Source: Prosopocoilus inquinatus (lineage: Eukaryota; Arthropoda; Insecta; Coleoptera; Lucanidae). From it: a DNA stretch of 64,000 nucleotides. The translations under genes and the position numbers were made by a program. The stretch lies in the NCBI GenBank assembly GCA_036172665.1, contig CM069872.1, positions 49,462,101-49,526,100 of the forward strand, in the 5' to 3' direction. Below the pieces are notes generated by a model that did not search any database, was not told the DNA's origin, and saw nothing but the letters and a program-made list of their open reading frames with translations. Shown one piece after another: positions 24,601-33,600 of the stretch (the first letter of the stretch is position 1; each line of letters opens with the position of its first letter).

Positions 24601-27600
24601 CGGTGTCTTCCGTGATTTCAATTAATTCGCCGGTGTTTTTGTCGAAGATGTCTCCGTAAGAGTGGGCGTTGATGGAACATTTATTGAAGGTCATGATGTT
24701 TTGAGTTAACGTACCAGTTTTATCCGAGAAAATGTACTCTATTTGCCCTGTAAAACATGCAAATAACGCATTGAGGCTCTGCAATTTTACGATTCAATTT
24801 TTCTTTCTTTCACAATTCACATTACTTTCAGTTAAATGATTAAAACCACAGAGTATCTTAATCAACATTTTGAAAACGATTAATTATGATACGGTTCTAA
24901 AATCGATTCACGACGGGAATCTTGTAACATACGTTACCTACCTAATTCTTCGTTCAACGTCGTTGTTCTCGCCTTGGCATGCGTTTTACTCTTTTCGTGA
25001 TACATCTGCTCGTCCCAGTTGATTAGAAAACTTTGTACAAATCTTATGACTTCCACCGACACGTACAGCGAAATCGGCACCACCGTGTTCAGAACAATGG
25101 CGTACGAAAAGAACACAAGCAGGGCAATAATTGTGGCGCCTCCCAATGGTTCCGAAGGCACGAGAGTGTCCCACGGAAGGAATGTTTGAAAGTAACGTCC
25201 GACTAAAGACTCCCAGATACCACATGCAATCATGCAGAAAAGGCACATGGACAATAAAAAGAAGACTATCTGAAAACACAATAGATTTTTTTTTATTAGA
25301 ATACACTTTGTTAGATTTTAAACTGAGTTTAAAGGGTTATCGTTAACTTACCCCTATAATTAAAAAATTCAGAAGCCTATCTATACTAGTGCGTTTAAAC
25401 TTGGTCTTTCCACTGTTCTGCATAAGTTTCGTATCTTTGCCAGCAAAGATGACGACACCATAGCACCATTGTGTGTTGCGCAATACACAGCCTCTCAAGA
25501 TAATTTTATCGTTATCCAGAGAAAATTGTTTGTTTTTCCAGTTCAACGTGCCCTCGAACTTATTCAGTAAATTGTTCGGGGTTTCGCAGATGATTTCCCC
25601 GTCGAATTCACTGATGAGGGCATCGTTATCACCCATTTCTGCAGTCTCCACTATACACTGTCGACATTTCAGGTTCGTTTCCCTGCAGTTAAAGAAGTAA
25701 AGTTATTTAATTTTTAAACTTAGAAAGGAGAAAAGAACGGACGCCCTATTTTTACGTGCAAACATTTTTGTCTTCTTCAACCGAGTGAAACAGTAACCAT
25801 CTTCAATTACAGTGGTACATGAAAAAGAATTGGCTGTTTGCAATGCATCCCCCTGTTTCGGCCACGATTGAGTTTCCTCAGCAACGGAATAGTTCGTTTA
25901 CTCCATTGCAATCAAACTGTTTTGTGTATAGGTTATCTTGAAATCGGATGCACATGTTCAAAACAGTTTGTGGCCCCCAGCGACCATTTCACAAATAAAA
26001 TTCACTAATAACTTTAAACTAAATATATTAATGAATGCTCCTACATTAAAAATTAATCACTAATTCTAACCAATTGAATAATAAATAATAATAATAATGA
26101 ATGCATGATTAAACTACGAATTTCCCTTTTTATACCACTTACGGCAGATGCCACAAAATGCGTTTCAAAAGGTTCGGGTCCAAAGATCGATGTACCCAAA
26201 ATCGTCGAAATACACATAATTAATGAGCGAGCGCGTTAATTGTTTTGAATGGAATACGATCTGCTGATGCAGCATTGCAAGTAAATTCAACAACTTAAAT
26301 TTCAATTGTCAGGACGGAATCCCTTCATCATGAATTTTCTTTATGCGTTAATTCGAAATTAACTTTAATCGATGTCGGTGCAATTGGACATTAGTGATGC
26401 TAAAGCGTTAGATAGACAATGAGATAGCGATAGAAAAGCCCGGAAGACGTCAAAACCCAAGAAAATACAATTTGAAACGGAAGCTGTCTGGATGATAGGA
26501 AAATCATAAGAGAAAATTTGGGAAAAAATTTAAGTTTTCGTCAGGAGAATATTAAAAGAAAATGTTGTTGTGATAAGCTGCGTTCTGATTATGAGGTTTC
26601 ACTCTCAGCAGCGTCGCATACGGGTAGATACCATCACTTCGCTTTCCACACTCGAAACGAGTTGTAAAAATTAAAAAAATACCACATTAAAAAAATTCGT
26701 CTGGTTGACCATGATACGGTGTAAAAATTTGGCTCCGTTTCAGTGTAATCCGGTTCATTCGAAGGTGCGAACTTTCATCCCCGAACGATCAAACGCCAAC
26801 GAAATAGTGAGAAAAGAAAATCGTCTGCATTTATTGCCCCATTGGGCCTCTGTAGCAATCAAAAAGTATGTGCCACTAACTGAACGTATTCGAAAAAAAA
26901 GTGTACCACTTATAATATCAAAAAACACCATATAATTACAGTGCTTTTGCAATTATATTTTCTGGTCGGACATGGGTAGCTCTCATTATGCGAAAACCGC
27001 CGTTGAAGCGTTCCAGTAATATCAAATTCGGTACATCCCTCGTCTGGCAAATGTTGCAGGCGTTCGATCTATACTTAGAAAGGTTTTAACAACTATTAAT
27101 AAAATAGAAAGTGTATGAGAATGGTTAGGGGCAAAAGACGTGTCAGTGTTATGAATTTTTCTGGCCGTTATTCCGCGGTCTATTTGTTTTGAGCGCGGTT
27201 GACCGTCGCAAGGTCGTAAGGCGGTCGTGCGCAATCCTTCTTTTCCGGCCAGCCATGAGACGTGGCCCGTAAATGGCATTTCCACATTGTTTTTTGTTGG
27301 ATTTGGTTACCCTACCGTTCTGAGCGGATACACTCGCGCCGTACTGTGCCGTTGGAGGTTCCCTTGTTTTTACGATTTTGTGGACGTGGAATTAACATCC
27401 TGTTATCGGTATTATCTGTTGGGATCTGCCACATATCTAACTAAAGTGTTCCAATTACAGAAAAGAGCAATCCGAAATATAAAAGGTCTTCAAAGATTTA
27501 AAAGTTGCAAAGAATATTTCAGAGAGTTACAAATTCTAACTGTTCCTTGCTTGTACATCTATGAATCTTTAGTCTATACTGTAGATCATATTAATGACTA

Positions 27601-30600
27601 CAAATCCCTTGGATCGAATCATTCCTACAGCACTAGATATCAGGGTCTACTCGAGTTTCCACAGCATAATCTTACACTATATGAAAACAGTCCTAAATAT
27701 AAAGGAATTAGATTTATATAATAAGCTTCCCCTAATACTTAAGAATATTGGTATGCTACAATTTAAACGTGAACTGAAACGGCTTTTATTGTCAAAAAAT
27801 TATTACTCCGTAAACGAATATTTAATGGATACTCCTGTGATATGAAAATTATATATGCACTTATATTTATATTTTTCCTCTGTGCTCTTTACATTAATTC
27901 ACTTGTGACGTGTCCCATATCTCTGTCAGATCTTCTTGGATTAATAAATATTATTATTATTATTATTATTATTATCCTTTCCGGGCTTGCTTGTCGGAGA
28001 AAGGTAAGCCATTTTGTTCATCCTTCTTTTCCTGCCAGTCACGAGATCTGGCAAGTGAATGGCGTTTTCACGAGATCGGGTCTGTGAAGCGAAGTTTTTG
28101 TTGGATTTGGTTACCCTACCGTTTTGTGCGGACACAATTGCTTCACGCCGTTGCAGGGTCCGTTGTTTTTACAAATTTCGTAAACATGGAAGTAACATCC
28201 TCTCCGAGCAAGGTAAGCCATTTTGTTCTCCCAACTTGATATTCGTTAATTTTATTTCGTAATCTCGCTTGTAGCAACTGGTAAGGGGCAGTTTTGCCAC
28301 CGACACTTTGCCCCCGACTTAACCTCGTCTGAGCTCTGGGAGCATCTCCCCTTCCCCCCCAATTACCCCTTCGCTGGAAAAGAATACAAGGTATTGATTG
28401 CCGCCCCGATCGGAAGTCATCACAGCATCATATTTCCCCGAAGGAAATCTTGGGTAAGAACGTTCTTAATTTTACTCTCGTCACCGGAGTTTTGCGGGAC
28501 ATCATTATACCGAGTGTGCGGTTCGCGAGGGGCGTAGTATTGAGCTGAACTGCGAAACTTGTCGGCAACGAAATCAGCGGAGCGATGAGCTATTTATTGG
28601 GCAACGTGGCCAGGGCAGACTTATTTATTTTTTGCTATTTTCTTATTTTGGTTTACATTGTTTTTTTTTGTCATATTTACACGGTTTTGTTTACTTGTTT
28701 CAGGTTTTGCTTTTGCAAATTTTATTTTTACCTAGTTTTCAGTGATTACTGGTATAATTGTTGACTCCTTCAGACTGCAAAAGAAAATTTTTGCAGATTC
28801 CGTCTGATGCGCTTCACGCGTGATGTTTTTTTTTTTGTTGATATTTATACTCGGCGTTGGTATTTGTAAGCCGACACGAGAGTACTCACGTCGAAGCGCT
28901 TTTTGCCCCGTGTTTGACGTCGAGCAAAATAAAGCCTACTCACCCGTCCAACTCTGCAGTTTCGATGAAACACAAGCCGTTTGGTTCACTAGAAGTAAGC
29001 AGCAGTATGTCAGCTGCCACAAACTGATTATTGTCCATACGGATAATATCCCCCACTTGGACTGCGGACCAACGCTCTTGTATGAGTTTTCCATTTCGGA
29101 CGGCCTGTGATTTTCTGTTGTTGACTTGTGAATCGGACATGTGACGTTGCTACAAGAAAAAAAGGAACTATTATACGAGGAATCCACGAAAGATCGCACA
29201 TAAAGTATACTGACATATTCCTCGCTGAATTAAAGCCACAAAATAGCATCAAAACATTTGTTACATTGTCACGTTTGAACAATTATATTCTAAATTCGTT
29301 TTCTACTTTTGTTTTTTCACAAAATTCAACACGCGTATGCATATTTGGTTTAAAATGACAAAATTATTTAGGTAGAGCATTTCGCAAGTACGGTCTGCGA
29401 CGCCGGCTTAATTTCTGTGGAAACTGTCCATGTGATTTACCGGCGTTTGCTTTGCTTGCAGAACAAAGTGTTTTTCGGTGTTTGTAACGTAGGCAAGATT
29501 GGCGTTCTAAATGAGGGGATTCCATGCTGACAATTGGAAATTCAAGGCAATAAAACACTTACAAAATCATCGTAGGCGTCCTTTATAGCAGTCAGTCCCA
29601 GTACTCCAATCAACGGGAGAGCAGTAGTTATGGGTGTAAGACTACTGATGGCAGGAATTAGCTGCAACACTAGAAGGCACAAGAAGTAAAAATTCGCCAG
29701 TCGTTGGAACTGCTCAAACAAATTCAAAGGAAGGAACGTCAACACCGAGTACTTCGAGGTTTTGATATAGTTGTTCTAAAAATGTGGCAGTGTGAGTTAT
29801 ACGAAGGGTGAAATTTAAAACGTGCACTTACCGCATAGCGAAATTGTGAATTGTATACTCGGTCATTAGCACGAATTCTCCTTTGATTATCTGTAAAAAT
29901 GGAAAAAGTTAGTCGGATGCTATGAAACTAATGCAATATAGCCCATCTCAAAACGAAAATCCGACTGGTAATTCACCTCATCAAGAAGAGTCAAAAAATC
30001 TATTGTAAACTTTTGGATCCAATCTTCGGTTTAACTAAATACAGAAAGAGTCTCAGAGCGACAGAACAATACCTTTGTGAAATCAGTCAAATTTTGAATT
30101 TACAACTATTATCAAATTCATGCTGCAGTTCTAAGCCGGGTCCTAAGCATCTAAAAATCAGTAATTTTAAAATCGATCGACTTGCTACAAGCTACAATTT
30201 TAAAACTGGTAGCATGTCAGTCGACTTGCTAAAAGCTTTTTAAAACTACGATGACACGCTACAGTGTCCGCTTTGTGCGTGATAGTTTACGCGACAGGAG
30301 TATAGCTGTTATTCGCTATATTTTCGCACCAACACTGCATTTCCTTTTGCTTTAATTTACACCCTTTCGGTTTACTGTATCTGTTGAAATCCAGCAGATG
30401 CAAAACATGCAAGTTAAAACACCTTTTCATCAAGGCAACTTATTTGCAAATACATAATCAACTGCGGATTTGATTATGTACCTTCAAACAAGTCGGCTTG
30501 GTAAAAAGGTGTTTTTTTTTTCCAATTTGCAAGAGTTTCGCATCTGCTTTGACATTACACTATGTCTTTGCTTTAACATTAAACTATGTCCTTGCTTTTA

Positions 30601-33600
30601 CCTTAAACTATGTCCTAAAGATTCACGTACCTTCAAGTTTAACCGATTTTTTACACCATCCGTTATTCGTTAGGAGAAATCGTACAGCGGAAGGTATCTG
30701 AACTAACTGCACAATTTGTATATTATGTATGGTCGAATAATCTATTCTGTGAGGGTAATACATGTCGAAACCATGGTCCAAACACAGCCAAATATGTTGT
30801 AGAAACAAATCAGAAAATAAGATGCGATAAGCAGTCTCATATCACCATTCTAACGGTTGACGTTTACAAGAATATTAAAATGACATGAAGCACTTTAATC
30901 TTGAACAGGTTTTGGTTTAACGTCGTATAAGTATAGAAACCATGATGGAAACGTAAAAAATTAAATATGTAGAGACATTATTGAAGTCCACTCTTGTTTT
31001 TTTTTTCTTCCTTGAAGGTTGACATTTCAAATCAGAGAATAATTAAACGTCATTAACCGTTAACATCGTCAACTTGTCAATAAATGGTCTCATTGGTCGT
31101 CTCTAATCCATAGCGTAGTCCATAGCCATGGGCTAATTCTAGTTATAATTTATGAATTATTGAACCATGACTTCGAATTTGTTGTGGAATACGTGCTTGT
31201 TCGATTTTTTTTTTCTTCTTTAGTGATGAAAAACAAAAGCAAGAGGAGCAATGTAATTATGAACATAATATTTTAAATACAATGACGGTTTGTACTGGTC
31301 TTGCCAGTTTACCGATGAAAATGAACCTTTTCCGAATAGACCCTCGGGACATTTGGTTGTCGAAATATGAAGATAAAGTATTTTATGAATTATTTCGAAT
31401 GAAAAAGGAAACCTTCCAGGAATTATTAGATATGTTATAAAATACAAGAAGATTGGCATTGTATCTTAAAAAGAAAATGCCATGGAGGCACTGAATCCCT
31501 AAAAAGAGAACAAGAAATTATTATTCTTTTTGTGGTACATGGCAAGTCAAGACAAGTTACATGGTTACATTCAATTACCGACTGGTTTAATATTGTGCAT
31601 TTAGCTGATAATTCGTTAAGAAAGAAGTACATTTCATGGTCTAATAGTAGACACGAATATGAATCAATTAAGAATAATAATAATATTAATAATATGAAAA
31701 ATTTTGTTGCAATCCAATCGTTTTTGATTGCAGTGAAAATCTCGAGCAGTCTCAGTTTCAGCCTTATTCGGGGCTTCTTCAGCAGAAACGTAGCTCGACA
31801 TTCCCACTGCAAACAAAAAACGACTTGACCAATTTATTCGCAATTGCAATGCCAGGTCAAAAAGCGATCAACTTGCTACAAGCAAGACATCACATCTACA
31901 TCTACGATGTCGCTGTTTTATCTATTCGTTAATAATCTGCTTTAAAAATTATCGTTAACATAAGTATCTAGAAAATTTTGACTTTTAAGGGTAACACAAC
32001 AAATCATAATCTTTTATTTAAGTCACTTGTAACAAGAAAATAAAATAAACACAAGGCGGCTTTCAGCAAAAAAAAAGTGGCGGAGGTGTCAAACTATACT
32101 CTATTTTTTATTGATAGGCGGATTTTACGAATTTGTATAACATGTTACATAACTAACAGACGACAAAAAAAATCAAAGTTGACCGCAAGCGTTACTAATT
32201 AGTTGCTATTTTAATAAAATTTAAAAAAAAGAACAGGAATAAATGACCAATAGGAAGAACCACAATCTTTTATAACTTCGCATTTACCGCCCATCGATAA
32301 AAAATAGAGTATAGATAGACAATTAAGGTTCTGAATCAACACACTTAAATAGGTAACGCCATCTGGTTATCTTTATCAGTTTATTGTGCAACAAGGAAAG
32401 CAGTTTAGAGTCGACCGTTTAGTCAAAAATGTCATTATACAGCCAACCACAGTAAATTACCATTTGTGAAACGTCATGTATTAGGTTATGTCATGACGTT
32501 TCACAAATGGTAATTTACTGTGGTTGGCTGTATAATGACATTCGACTTTAAACTGCTTTCCTTGTTGCACAATAAACTAATGGTGGTTGACTCTTTATAC
32601 AAATTACCATTTGTGAAACGTCATGACATAACCTAATACATGACGTTTCACAAATGGTAATTTGTGTAATGAGTCATTATACAGTCAACCACAGTAAATT
32701 ACCATTTGTGAAACGTCATGACATAACCTAATACATGACATTTCACAAATGGTAATTTACTCCGGTTGGCTGTATAGTAACTCATATGCAAATTAACATT
32801 TGTGAAACGTCATTTTGCATAACAAACTTCCGACTGTCTTTTTTTTATCCTTAGATGAGTTTATTGTGCGACAAGGATAGACTTACGTGAACCCGAAGGG
32901 TGTTGATTTAGTACCTTATAGGCAAGCAGGCAACCACAGTTAGTTTATTAAACATAATGGCGACTTTGCATTTTCAATTTGCCTCCTAATGGCAGCGACA
33001 ACTCATTTTGCTTATTTTTAGTGCAAATTTTGTGTTATCCTTTCTAAAAGAAAAAAAAAAAAACATTACATAAAAATATAATTTCGTCCATTTTAGTGTC
33101 GTGGTACTTCTATTTTTTTTTAAGTGTTTTTATGCTCTCATATTTCTCTTTTGTTTATTTTTATCAAATTGATTTTTTACATTTGTTGGGCTGATCCTTT
33201 TTACAGTTGTAGTTTGTTCTCCTCTTGTATCTTTTTTTGTCGATTTTTTATCTGGAGATTCGTTTGCTTCTTGGTCGTCTTAGTCATCAAATTTCTTTTG
33301 TTTTTCTTTCCTGTTCTTTATGCTTTCTCTTTTGATTTTCTTATCCAATTGATTTCTCGCATTTTATAAACGCTTTTTCGCAGTTCATCGATTTTCATTT
33401 GTTCTGTGTCAACCGCAGATGTGATCTTCATTTGTTTCGTGCACTGTATTTTGTAGATCGTTTCTTTTTTTTATTTATTTTATATTTTTGTAGTTTGCTT
33501 TTATTTTCTATGAACTTTTTGATTCGTCGGGAAAACTTGCTTTTTCCTTCCATTTGGTGTCGTCGACCTTCTTTTGTTTTTATATTCACTTCATGCCTTG

